DNA from: UBA7985 sp038141425
GTDB lineage: Bacteria > Pseudomonadota > Alphaproteobacteria > UBA7985
NCBI GenBank assembly: GCA_038141425.1
Contig: JAYQIC010000007.1
Coordinates: forward strand, 1 to 64,000
Direction: 5' to 3'
DNA: 64,000 nt
Of this stretch, positions 1 through 9,633 are shown in pieces (position 1 is the stretch's first letter; each line of letters begins with the position of its first letter). A model generated the notes under the pieces. It had not been told where the DNA came from, made no database searches, and saw only the letters and a program-made list of their open reading frames with translations. Position numbers and translations under genes: made by a program.

Positions 1-252
1 AGGATTTGGGAGGTGACTACACCAGGCTCCGCGCGGTTGCGGGGGAGAGCGGTGATTAGCGCTGCGCAGCGTCGACGACGGGGTCGCGACGCGATTTTTG
101 TCTATACAAAACAGATTCAAAGAATGCAATGCGCGAAGGATCGCCGCGGAGAGGATGTGCCGCCGCCCTCAAAAAGAGGTTTCGTTTCGCGCCTCCCGAG
201 ACTGACGGATACAAAAAAACGCTTTCGGTTACGCGATTAATACGAGTTCTAG

Positions 253-1105
253 CTAGAGCGTTTCCGACTGCGTTCGCGCCGTCACACCTCCACGCGCCTC
301 CTCTTGCTCCGGGACGCGCGCCGCGGGCGACGGCGGCGCCGGCGGCTTCGGCGCCGGCGCCGCGCACACGCCGGCGTCAGCGAGCGCCAGCGAGGCGCCA
401 CGCGCTTTTTCCGCCGGGGCGTTGTCGCCGTCTCGCGGGCCATTCGCGACCTGGCGACTTCTCATTCCACGGCCTAACCGAACCGGAACGAGCCGCTCGA
501 AGACCCCGTCGCGGTGTCCGCGACGTGCCTGGCGAACGCCACCGGCGGGACGCCCGCGAACGCGCCGCGGAGCATCGTCCCGGCGAGCTCGGCGGCGAGC
601 AAGCGCGCGCGCGCGCCTCGGCGTCGGCGTCGCGCCGTTCGCCCAACACACAAACCTCCAGGAGCTCGTCCAGCGCGCCGCCCGCTTTCAGGAGCTCGCG
701 CACGCGGCGCGGCGCGTCGCCGCCCACGCCGGCGCGTCCCCAGCGGCGACCTCGGCGTGCGTCGGGCACGCCGCGACGGGCGCGAAGGAGCGCCGCGCCG
801 GCGCGCGCGAGCGCCGGCGCGGCGGCTGCGGCGGCGGGAAGGCTCGAGGCGTCTCGAGCGCCCTCGAGCGCCGCAGCAGACGCGGCGGCGCTCGCCTCCG
901 CTTTTGTCTCGCCGGGTGAATCGCTGGCGACGAGCGGGGCGCTGCCCTCCGCAGCGACGTCGTGGCCCACGACAGCACTTCGCTCGCCCATCCCTGCGGG
1001 TCGGAGGACGCCGCCGCCGCATCGGCGGCCCAGCGGGAAACCTCCGCCAGCGCCGCCGCCGTCGCGCGCGAGCGGCGAACGCGCTTGGCGCCGCCATGTG
1101 CTTCG
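253..1105 (-). other. Eukaryote-like (picoalga-type) coding sequence, probable chimeric join
   Basis: Extremely GC- and Ala/Arg-rich sequence. The minus strand carries a plausible protein split over several frames: an Ala-rich stretch, then a helical piece with the motif RVRELLKAGGALDELLEVC, then a piece ending ARHVADTATGSSSGS, and finally a C-terminus QSETL with its stop at 253. The style (acidic Ala/Gly linkers, 'GERRDADAEARAR') resembles genes of Micromonas/Ostreococcus-type green algae rather than the rest of the window. It runs directly into the 3' end of thrS near 1105 with no intervening stop. The most likely explanation is a chimeric contig end. Function not recognised; assignment to algae is inference. 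Confidence 0.4.
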
Positions 1106-3017
1106 TCCTCGCTGATGGCCTCCAGCGCGTCGTCGAGCGACATCATTTCCCCGATCCTGCCGCCGAGGGTCCGCAGCGCGATGGTCCCTCGTCTGCTTCC
1201 CGGCGGCCGACCACGGCCACCAGCGGTATCTTCTGGTGCGAGTGCTCCCCGGACCTTGTAGTTGATCTTCTCGTTGCGCAGGTCAGACTCCAGCCCGCAT
1301 GCCGGCTTCGCGCGCAGGGCCTCGACCACCTCTTCGGCATAGTCGTTGGCGTCGGTGGTGATGGTCGCCACAGCAACCTGGACCGGCGCCAGCCACAGCG
1401 GCAGCTTGCCTGGCAAAGTTCTCGATCAGGATCCTGGATAAAGCGCTCGAACGAGCCGAGGATTGCCCGGTGCAGCATGACCGGTCGCTGCTTGGAGCCG
1501 TCTTCGGCGATGTAGTTGGCGTTCAGGCGCTCGGGCAGGACGAAGTCGACCTGCCACGTGCCACACTGCCAGTCCTGGCCGATGGCGTCGCGGAGGACGA
1601 ATTCGAGCTTGGGCCGTAGAACGCGCTCGCCGGGGTTCGTGATCACCTCCACATCCGCCGCTTCGATGGCATCGCGGGAGCGCCTCCGCCTTGTCCCAGG
1701 TCTCGTCGGAGCCGGCGCGCACCTCGGGCCGGTCGGCAAACTTGATGACGAATTCGGTCGAAGCCGAAATCGTCAGGATGGACGACAACAGGGTACAGAA
1801 TTCGCGGTCTCATCCAATCTGATCCTCGGTCGCAGAAAATATGCGCATCGTCCTGGCAAAGGCGCGGACCCGCATGAGACCGTGCAGCGAACCACTGGGC
1901 TCGTTGCGATGGCAGCCCCCGAACTCCGCCATGCGGAGCGGCAGGTCGCGGTAGGAGCGGATGCCCTGATTGAAGATCTGCACGTGCCCGGGACAGTTCA
2001 TCGGCTTAAGCGCAAGGATGCGCTCGTCGGCGCCGGCGTCTTCGTCGGCTGCATCACCGGTGTGAACATGTTCCCGCGGAACTTGTCCCAGTGGCCGGAT
2101 TCCCCCAGACAGCTTGCGGTCAACCAGCTGCGGGTTTGACCTCCTCGTAGCCGGCGTCGTCGAGCCGGTGGCGCATGTACTTTTCCAGCTCGGTGTAGAT
2201 CCGCCAGCCCTTGGGGTGCCAGAACACGCCGCCGCGCGCTTCTTCCTGCAGGTGGAACAGGCCCAGTTCCTTGCCCAGCTTGCGGTGGTCGCGCTTGGCG
2301 GCTTCCTCGAGCTGGGTCAGGTGCACGCGCAGGGCCCGGGGTCTCGAACGCCGTGCCGTAAATCCGCTGCAACTGCTGGCGGCTGCTGTCACCGCGCCAG
2401 TAGGCCCGCCACAGACAGCAGTTTGAAGGCCTTGCCGACCATGCCGGTGGTGCTTGGGCGTGGGCTCGCGGCACAGGTCGATCCAGTCGCCCTGGGTGTA
2501 GAGCGTGATGGTCTCGCTCGGGCAGGGTCTTCGATCAGCTCGACTTTGAACTGCCTCGCCTTTGGCCTTGAACAGCGCGATGGCTTCATCCCGGCTGACC
2601 ACCTGCCGCTTGAAGGGTGCATTGCGGGCGATCACTTCGTGCATTTTCGCCTCGATCACCTCGAGGTCATCGGTGGTGAAGGGCTCGTCACGGTAGAAAT
2701 CGTAGAAAACCGTTCTCGATGGTCGGGCCGATGGTGACCTGGGTACCGGGAAAAAGTTCCTGCACCGCTCGGCCAGCACGTGAGCGCAGTCGTGGCGGAT
2801 GATCTCCAGCGCCTTCATCGCTACCCTTGTCGCGCACGATGATCGCCAGCGACGCGTCCTCGGTGATCTCCCGGTCGAGGTCCCAGGTCTGGCCGTCGAC
2901 GGTGACAGCCAGCGCCTTTTTCGCGAGGCCGGGGAGATCGACAGGGCGACGTCCATGCCCGTGGTCGGGCCGTCGTAAACGCCGTTTGGCGCCGTCGGGG
3001 AGCGTAATTTCAACCAT
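1106..3017 (-). pseudogene. thrS: Threonine--tRNA ligase, split by many frameshifts
   Basis: Charges tRNA-Thr with threonine in the cytoplasm. The product starts MVEITLPDG (TGS domain). It continues with the second additional domain (IRHDCAHVLAE, which includes the HxxxH editing signature), the class II catalytic core (MNCPGHVQIF, RDLPLRMAEFG, CGTWQVDFVLPERL) and the anticodon-binding domain (GKLPLWLAPVQV, ESDLRNEKINYKVR, GRREADEG). At least seven reading-frame changes are needed between 1200 and 2850. The C-terminus (MMSLDDALEAISEDEA) runs into foreign-looking sequence instead of its normal last few residues and stop. Because the enzyme is essential and all domains are well conserved, the breaks are judged to be sequence errors close to a contig end. 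Confidence 0.85.
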
Positions 3018-3106
3018 AATTCTTCACCGACCGGTGCTTGCAGGGTGGGATGCGGGGGTTCGCGGGTAAACCGTCGGGGACGTTACGTCGAAATGGTCGG
3101 ATTTCC

Positions 3107-4275
3107 TTACGCAAGTAGCTCATCGTAGATGTCGAAAATCTGACGGGCGGTCTCATCGCGCTTGAAGGTCTTGAAGGCGTGGACCATGGCGTTGTTTTCC
3201 AGCTCGGCCCGCTGGTGCCAGCGCCGTAATTGCAGGCCAGCGCCATCCCCAGCGTATCGGCATCGCCGGGTCAAACAGCGCCCCTGGTCTCTCCCGATCG
3301 ATCTGGAAGGCCGTTTGCACCATTGTTGGCGCCGAGCACGACCTTGCCCGCAGCCTGACTCTCGGCGCAGGCGTAGTCGAAGGCGAGGTTGCCGTTGACG
3401 GTCGAAATCACAATGTCGCTAAGCTTGTAGAGGGTCGCCGGGTCTTCGGTGCCTTCGATGATCCGCATGCGGCGCTCGAGTCCCTCGGATTCGATCCGCT
3501 GCATCAGGCGGTATTGGTAGCGCCGTTCGGACACCCCGACCCCGACGAACAGGCAGACCCAGGTCTTTGTTCTCCAGCGCCCGCAGCACGGCGTCGATCA
3601 GCACGTTGTGACCGGCGCCGTCCTGCAGCGCTTGCGGGAACAGGATCACCGGGCTCTGCGCCGTGATTTCATATCCGCACCATCCGGGTCAGGCGCGCGG
3701 CGGTGACGACAGACGGATGAAGCGCATTGACCGCGATCCCCGGCGGGATCACGCGCGCGTCCACGGTGTCCAGGTAGCCCTTCGCCCCGGCGAGCAACTC
3801 AGCGCATGAACTCGGAAACCAGCAGCACCCGGTCGGCTTCGAGCGACTGCACCAGCCCGGTGGTCGGGCGATCCCCGCGCCGCACCGGCAGATCGTAGAG
3901 GCTGACAACGTGGGGCAGGCGGTTCTTGCCATCGACTTGTTGACTCGCACGGCAGCGTTTTCCCCGTGCGCGTGCACCGCTGGGCCTTCCACTCACCCAG
4001 CTGACCGGCGATCTTGCCGGTCGAGCCACGCCCATCATGCACTGGTGGTCATGTTGATGGTTTCGTGGGTCAGCCTGCGCCTGCTCGGCCTCGGCGACCA
4101 TGCTGCCGCCGCCGCTGATGATGCAGGAGGTGCCGCCAAAGCGCCGGATTGCAGCGCTCAGGTCGAGGGCGACCCGGCTGACCGTCCGGCGTCGAGGGCG
4201 TCGGTCACCTGCACGATGGCGCGCTGTGCGCTGTTCGCGTTCAGACCGTTCTGTGCCGTCCCGCTTCGGTCATGG
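3107..4275 (-). pseudogene. Glycosyltransferase family 4-like protein, multiply frameshifted
   Basis: Pieces in three minus frames assemble into a GT-B glycosyltransferase. The N-terminal part has RAIVQVTDALDAG, then IRRFGGTSCIISGGGSM, VHAHGENAAVRVNKS and VLLVSEFMRELLAGAKGYLD. The C-terminal nucleotide-sugar domain has VILFPQALQDGAGHNVLIDA, GTEDPATLYKLSDIVIS and QAAGKVVLGANNGANG. The last helix ends HAFKTFKRDETARQIFDIY with TAA at 3107. The acceptor is unknown; lipopolysaccharide or exopolysaccharide synthesis is a guess. The 5' end is not defined because frames change around 4150-4270. It lies just downstream of thrS on the same strand and shares its high density of breaks. Confidence 0.65.
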
Positions 4276-4528
4276 TCGATCCAACAAACTGTTCCTCGTC
4301 GACACGCCGTCGCCGGCGCTTGGCTTCCCCTTCCCGGAACGTGCCCTCCCGGACCCGGTTGAGGCGCCCGGCCCCGAACTCAGATCCTTTCCCGGCTGGG
4401 CGGGGGCCGGCCCGGCCGATCCTGTCGTCTTGTTCAGACCGGTCCGATCTTGACATCCCTAGGGTCCTGGATCCCGCCAGGGCACGATTCGGGGATCGCG
4501 CTCAACGGGCACAACGTCGAGACGTATA

Positions 4529-5304
4529 ATGACAGATACGCTAATTCGCCCCGACGGGACAAGACTGGTCTACAACCGGCTCGCACCGCAGGCAGTGGGG
4601 CCATTCCGGGCCGGGACTGGTGTTTTTGTGTGGCTTCGGCTCGGATATGGAGGGTTCGAAGGCGCTCTATCTCGAGGCGCTGGCCCGCGAGCGTGGTCAG
4701 GGCTTCGTCCGCTTCGACTACAGCGGCCACGGCCTGTCAGATGGTGACTTTCGCGATGGAACCATCAGCCGCTGGGCCGAAGACAGCCTCGCGGTGATCG
4801 ACGCACTGACCGAAGGGCCGCAGATCCTGATCGGGTCGTCGATGGGGGGCTGGCTGATGCTGCTCGCTGCGCTGGCCCGGCCCGAGCGGATTGCGGGCCT
4901 GATCGGTATCGCCGCCGCGCCCGATTTCACCAAGCGCCTGCAATGGCCCAAGCTCACCCAGAACAACAGGCAACGGTGATGGAGCAGGGCTTCGTTCAGG
5001 TGCCGTCGAACTACGAAGACGACTATGTTTTTACCCGCGCCCTGTTCGAAGACGGCGCGAACAATTTGCTGCTGGAGGCGGACATTGACCTCGACCTGCC
5101 CGTGATCCTGCTGCAGGGACAACAGGACGTCGACGTCCCCGAGGAGACGGCCGAAATCGCCCGGCGCCTGCGCTCGGACGACGTCACCATCGAACTGGTC
5201 AAGGCGGCTGATCACCGCTTTTCCGGCCCGAGGAGCTCAAGCGCCTCGCCCGCGCCGTGGACACAATGACGGAGAAACACCGCGATGACAGGTTCCAAGG
5301 ATAA
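4529..5304 (+). CDS. Alpha/beta hydrolase (frameshifted)
   Basis: Serine hydrolase of the alpha/beta fold; substrate unknown. Visible in order: N-terminal strand MTDTLIRPDGTRLVYNR, oxyanion-loop region FLCGFGSDMEGSKA, FDYSGHGLSDGDF, nucleophile elbow IGSSMGGW, the acid-bearing strand VILLQGQQDVDVPEETAEI, and a final loop AADHRFS with the likely catalytic His. Three reading frames are used, with changes near 4615, 4960 and 5222; corrected, the protein ends ...RDDRFQG at 5304 and is about 258 aa. GSSMGGW and the C-terminal DHRFS are typical of the RBBP9/YqiA-like group common in alphaproteobacteria. Confidence 0.75.
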
Positions 5305-5422
5305 AGACTTACAGCAGGACGAGGGTGCAGGCGCCTCAAATGCCGACGCAGCCAAAAGCGCCAAAGACGCCGACGCGCACCGCAGCGCCCAAAATACCGG
5401 CGCAAAACCAGGCAGAGGTTGA
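5285..5422 (+). CDS. Possible small hydrophilic protein
   Basis: Opens with ATG inside the end of the hydrolase gene and reads MTGSKDKDLQQDEGAGASNA followed by an Ala/Asp/Lys-rich stretch, 45 codons. If a frame change near 5405 is allowed it continues NQAEVEAPAAVEDE to a stop at 5450 that overlaps the next ATG. It could be an independent small acidic protein or the misframed start of the following membrane protease gene, which also begins with a low-complexity Ala/Gly/Asp region. No homologue recognised. Confidence 0.3.
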   Translation: MTGSKDKDLQQDEGAGASNADAAKSAKDADAHRSAQNTGAKPGRG

Positions 5423-5446
5423 AGCACCGGCTGCTGTAGAGGATGA

Positions 5447-6395
5447 ATGACCCTGAGTCCCCGACCGAAAAGGCGAACCGAGCGCGCGGCCGGCGAGGAT
5501 GGGGCGGCCGGCGGGGATGGCCCGTTCGGTGATGATGGCGCGGCTGGCGCGGATGGCGAGGCTGGGGGAGCCGGGGACAAGACCTTGCGCGCCCGGCCTG
5601 AAACCAATGCCCACGATGAGCCGGGCTACAGCCGGATTCTCGGCATGGCCAAGCTGCCGCTGGCGTCCGTGGTGGCGCTGGAAATGCTTTTCGCCGGGGT
5701 GTTGAGCCTGCTGCTGATCGAATTCAGCGACCTGCTCGGCCCGCTGGGCCTGATCCTCGTTCCCGTCGGGATCTGGTTTGAATGGTTTGATACTTTCTTC
5801 CACGAATTCGGCCATGCGCTCGTGATCGTGTTCAGCGCCAGCGAAATTGTCGACTTCCGCCTGAACTGGGACGGCACGGGTAGCGTCAGTTACTACATCA
5901 ACAGCCCCCAGTGGCCCATCGCCTGGATCGGTTACGCCATGCCGCCGCTGGTCGGTGCGCTGCTGTACTGGGAAGCCAACGACCGCGGTCTGGCCACTCA
6001 GGGTACGCTGGTCGTGCTCGCGGCGCTGGTTGCGCTGGTGACCTTCGGCCTGCCCAACGAAGAACCCGGATCGACCTGGACCATCGCCGGTATACTGATC
6101 GTCAGTCTGCTGCTGCTGGCGCTGGTCTGCGCGACCGTGCTCAAGCGTTACATTCCGTCGACTGGGTACAGCGGGTGATGGCGGCGACCATGATCATCGG
6201 TGGCACGCGCTCTGTCACTTACCTCTTTGGGGTTCGGCGAGAAATCTGGACGCAGCCAGTCTGGCTGAACTGACGGCAGTACCCGAAGCGTTCTGGGTGC
6301 TGACCTGGATGGTATGGACGGCGCTGTGCGTGCTGGTGGTCTTCATCCTCGAGGTTCGGGACCGTCGCAATCGCCAACGGGTGACGGCCGACTGA
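5447..6395 (+). CDS. M50-type membrane metallopeptidase (frameshifted C-terminus)
   Basis: Integral membrane zinc peptidase of the Peptidase_M50B-like family. After a disordered Ala/Gly/Asp-rich N-terminus (about 45 residues) come several hydrophobic helices; the second carries the zinc motif FFHEFGHALVIV (HExxH). Later helices include IGYAMPPLVGALLYW and the hydrophobic stretch around 6080-6130. The frame changes at about 6165-6240; the corrected tail (PEAFWVLTWMVWTALCVLV, then RDRRNRQRVTAD) ends at 6395. Substrate unknown; this family is often annotated as housekeeping M50 metallopeptidase. The exact start is uncertain (ATG at 5443 or 5447). Confidence 0.65.
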
Positions 6396-6527
6396 GCGCG
6401 GTCAGGGCCGCGCTGGGTTGTCTTTGTTCTGGCCTGGCTTCGGTGTTGCGTGGCTTCCGGTGTTGCCTGGCTATGGTGTTGCCCGTTTTCGGTGTCGCCC
6501 CGTCTTCGCGATGGGTCAGGCTGAGCC

Positions 6528-7464
6528 TCAATTGACGTCCCCGACCCGGCGTGGAAGTACGTCGGGCAGCAGTGCCGCGAGGCCTTCGCGGTAGGTCGGG
6601 TAGGCCGGGGTCCAGCCAAAGCAGTCCCGTAGCTTGCGGTTCGACACGCGCTTGTTGTCCGCATAGAAACTCCGTCCCATGGCCGAAAGCCCCGCCTCGT
6701 CCATGGAAACCGGGGTCGGGGACGGGCTGATCAGCAGATCGCAGGCATGGGCAACCACGGTCCCGGGTGGGGCAAGGCTCGTCGTCACAGACGTTGAACA
6801 CCTCGGCGGCTCCCACGGCGGCTGTCGGCGCGGTCATGGATGCGAAAACCGCCGTGGCGATGTCTTCGACGTGGATGCGGCTGAACACCTGATCGGGTTT
6901 GTCGATGATCCGTGCTTGCCGGCGAGCACGGTTTCCAGCGCGTTCCGGCCGGGGCCGTAGATCCCGGCGAGGCGGAACACGTGCAGCCCCAGACCTTTGT
7001 GGCGCTGAGGCCGGTCCACTTCGGCCTCGGCGCGCAACCGCGCCAGTCCACGGGTCGAGGTGCTGCGGGTCTCGCTGTCTTCGCTGACCCAAGCCCCTGC
7101 CAGTCGCCATAACCACCGTGGTGGAGAGATAGCCGAACCAGTCTGGTGACCAGCCCGAGGCGGTAACCTCAGCCGCCTGCGCCAGCAGGGGCAGGATCGG
7201 GTCATCTCCTGAACGTGCTGTGCCGACCGACTGCAGCAGGTGGCTGGAGCGCTCGATCGCCTCGATCAAATCGTCGGGCAGCTGGTCCGCCGCATCGGTG
7301 TCCAGCACCAGTGCGTCGATGCCCTGTTCCTGCAATCGCGCCGCCTTGGCTTGGCTGCGCACCGTGCCGGAGACCCGCCAGCCGCGTGCAAGCGCAAGCC
7401 GCGCCAGCGCCTGCCCGGAAAAGCCAAGGCCGAAGCAGAACAGATGCGGGTCGGTCGCCTTCAC
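6528..7464 (-). CDS. SDR/NAD(P)-binding epimerase-like protein, YeeZ-type (frameshifted)
   Basis: Rossmann-fold nucleotide-sugar-epimerase relative. The dinucleotide motif FGLGFSGQALA lies at residues 11-21, followed by RGWRVSGTVRS. The middle (DWFGYLSTTVV, LHVFRLAGIYGPGRNALE) and the end (SNRKLRDCFGWTPAYPTYREGLAALL) match extended SDR proteins of the E. coli YeeZ kind. Frame changes occur near 7120 and 6790-6850. The stop is at 6528. Substrate not known. It is convergent with the M50 gene and divergent from the TPR gene. Confidence 0.7.
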
Positions 7465-7535
7465 GCTTTTGCCTTTCTCCTTGGGTAAACCAAAGCTCGT
7501 TGGGTGTTGAACGCCGCCGTTATGGGAGCGCTGAC

Positions 7536-8341
7536 TTGCGCCTGTTTGTCTGCTTTCCTCGGGTCTGCCTAGGCCAAAATTTGTCGCCGCTGGGTCGCGG
7601 GTTGCTCGCAGCCGCGGCGCTTTGCCTGCCGCTGCTGTGGTCCGGTGTGGCGCGTGGCTTCGATCCGGCCGAGGTGCCGGAGGATTTCCGGGCGACTTTC
7701 GTCAATTGCCTCTCGAAGGCGCAGGCTGACCCCGTGGCTGGCCGGGACTATGCGCGGCAATGGCTGGATTCGGGCTATGCCGGGACAGCCTACGCCCAGT
7801 ACTGCATGGCGGTCTCGGCCTTTCGCGCGGGCGAGCCGGAGCAGGCCGCCGATATGCTGGTGGCGCTGAGCGGTTTTGACCGAGTGCGGGGACGCCCTTT
7901 GAGGTCGAATTTCTGGCGCTGGCCGGTGAGCTGTTCGACAGTGCGGGTCGCTACGATGCGGCGGTCGGTACGCACAGTCGGGCACTGGATCTGGTGCCGG
8001 GAGATCCCGGACACTGGATCAACCGAGCGCTGGCGCGCGCCAGCCTTGGTGACTTCGAGGGCACGATCGCCGATTTGGATCGGGCGCTGGGTCTTGATCC
8101 AGGCTCGGTGGAGGCGCTGGTGTTCCGCGGATCGGCCTACCGTGCGGTGGGTGAGCTGGACCGCGCAACCGACGACGCGCTGCAGGCCCTGTTGCTGGAG
8201 CCCGACAATCTGCCGGGGCTGTGGTTGGCGGCGGACGTCGCAGGGGCTGAAGGGGACGTGGCATCGGCGCGGTCATTCCTGCAGCGGATCATTGCCCTTG
8301 ATGTCGGCGCGGTCATTCCTGCAGCGGATCATTGCCCTTGA
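7536..8341 (+). CDS. TPR-repeat secreted protein, tail altered by a 40-bp duplication
   Basis: N-terminal hydrophobic segment (GRGLLAAAALCLPLLWSGVA) consistent with a signal peptide, followed by tetratricopeptide repeats: LDSGYAGTAYAQYCMAVSAF, GHWINRALARASLGDFEGTI, ALDLDRALGLDPGS-type and VEALVFRGSAYRAVGELDRA. A frame change is needed around 7895. Near the 3' end a perfect 39-bp duplication (period 40) shifts the frame; removing one copy gives the ending IIALDRAAGGRAFS at 8372 instead of the present stop at 8341. The start is uncertain (TTG at 7536 is used here). A scaffold role is typical of the fold; no specific function visible. Confidence 0.55.
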
Positions 8342-8343
8342 TC
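8264..8343 (+). repeat. Tandem 40-bp direct duplication
   Basis: Two copies (8264-8303 and 8304-8343) identical over 39 bp, sharing the core cggtcattcctgcagcgg. The period of 40 is not a multiple of three, so it changes the reading frame of the TPR gene it lies in. Confidence 0.9.
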
Positions 8344-8372
8344 GCGCGGCGGGGGGTCGCGCATTTTCATAG

Positions 8373-8637
8373 AAAATGCGAAAAAGTCAGGCGCGCAGGC
8401 TGCGCGGGGAGATTGCGAAGCGATCGAGCTGAACTTTACGCTCAAAACGGCTGCGCCTTTGAGACGGCGGGAATGCCGAAGTCGTTGAGGGTTGGGCGCC
8501 GACATATGGTTTGTTCCCTCGACCGCGCGGTCTTCGTCGCGGCGCCACACGATACTCAAAGAGAAACGTGTTGAGTATGTCATTCGAAAGACGTTGGCCG
8601 CGACCGCGCTTCGCGCGGCGGGGCCAAGCGTCGCGCA
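8373..8637. other. Intergenic stretch with hairpins
   Basis: No gene seen. It lies between the convergent TPR and fzlA genes. It holds inverted repeats CTCAAA (8441-8446)/TTTGAG (8458-8463) and ACTCAA (8554-8559)/TTGAGT (8571-8576), a perfect 12-bp palindrome GACCGCGCGGTC at 8521-8532, and the dispersed element listed separately. Confidence 0.6.
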
Positions 8638-8641
8638 TCAG
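8601..8641 (-). repeat. Dispersed 41-bp element, copy A
   Basis: Matches 45678-45718 at 40 of 41 positions. It contains the hairpin CCGCGC-TTC-GCGCGG; the single mismatch between copies is in the loop. Read on the minus strand it begins one base before the TGA stop codon of fzlA and forms the start of its 3' untranslated region. Confidence 0.85.
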
Positions 8642-9285
8642 AAATCGACGTTGGCATAGTGGCTCGGTGGCGGCACACCATCAATCCGGTCCGCGAGGAT
8701 CGCCTCCATCGCCCGCCGCGACTTAACCCGCGCGTACCAGCGGCGCAGCACCGGGTAGCGGTCCCACTCGATCAGATCCACGTAGTCGAGCACCGAAATC
8801 TGCGCTACGGCCGCGATGTCAGCGAGGCTGTACGACCCTCCCGCGATCCAGTTGCGGTTCTCATACAGCTCCTCGATCAGCCCCAGATACTGGCTGGACA
8901 GCTGCACCGCGGTCCGCATCGCCGTACTGTCGGGCACGCCCAGCCGGGCCATCGGCTTCTGCACCTTTCAAACAGGATCGGCTTGGTCACGCGCCCCCCA
9001 TATCGACAGCAAAGTAGTGGGTCAGCCGCCGGGCTTCCGCTCGTTCGATAATATCCCGGCCGATCAGCGGCGGCTCGGGGTAGGTCTCATCGAGGTACTC
9101 CGCGATCACCATCATGTAGGGCATCTGCGCGCCGTTCTCGTCTTCGAAGGTCGGGATTTCCATCACCGGTGCGTCAGGTGTCGCCATGGTCGGCGGGGCG
9201 CTGCGGAAGTCCAGACGCTTTTCGTCCAGCATCAGCCGGATAATCCGGCAGTTCGGATCCAGGGAAAATGAAACAGGGTGCGCAT
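8638..9285 (-). CDS. fzlA: FtsZ-binding protein FzlA (GST-like), frameshifted
   Basis: Glutathione-S-transferase fold protein that in Caulobacter binds FtsZ filaments and is needed for constriction. Seen here: N-terminal thioredoxin-like start MRTLFHFPLDPNCRIIRLM, then APVMEIPTFEDENGAQMPYM and the helical domain YENRNWIAGGSYSLADIAAV. The diagnostic C-terminus DGVPPPSHYANVDF matches the conserved tail of alphaproteobacterial FzlA. Two frame changes (near 9253 and 8966) are needed. Corrected length is about 215 aa, close to the family norm. It stops at the TGA that opens the dispersed repeat. Confidence 0.8.
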
Positions 9286-9633
9286 AAGATTCGGGTACAG
9301 CCTCCGCGTGCCACTGGCAAGGCCCTGCAGCACCCGCGTCGCGCATATCACGATATTGCCGCAAAGCCCCTGCCTCCCGGTGCGAAAGGCCCACCCAAGG
9401 CCGCCAGGTCCCCGATGGGCCGCCCGGCCTGTACCGAGTCGCCTCACGCTGCGAGTGAGGCGTTGCCTTAGCGCCACGCTGTGCGTCCTCAGGCACAGTC
9501 GGGCAAACAACGCTCCCTCGCCCATTGATGCGGATTGAATTGTCCACCCCGACCAGTGAAGACGTATTCAGTAATTCTCAATGTCGAATCCTTAAACGTC
9601 TATGGCGACACACTTTTTTCAGGGCCAGAACGG
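9286..9633. other. 348-bp intergenic region between divergent fzlA and uppP
   Basis: No convincing protein gene. The fzlA-proximal part is GC-rich and includes a perfect hairpin GCCTCAC-loop-GTGAGGC at 9441-9461; the uppP-proximal part is more AT-rich and probably carries the uppP promoter. A small structured RNA is possible, but no motif of SRP, RNase P or tmRNA was recognised. Confidence 0.4.

Noticed and set aside
8373..8640. CRISPR-like or IS remnant in the repeat-bearing gap
   Set aside because: No regularly spaced identical repeats with unique spacers and no transposase fragment; only short dispersed hairpin elements.
9286..9633. SRP RNA, RNase P RNA or 6S RNA candidate in the fzlA-uppP gap
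   Set aside because: The GC-rich hairpin at 9441-9461 is suggestive, but none of the conserved sequence cores of these RNAs could be found.
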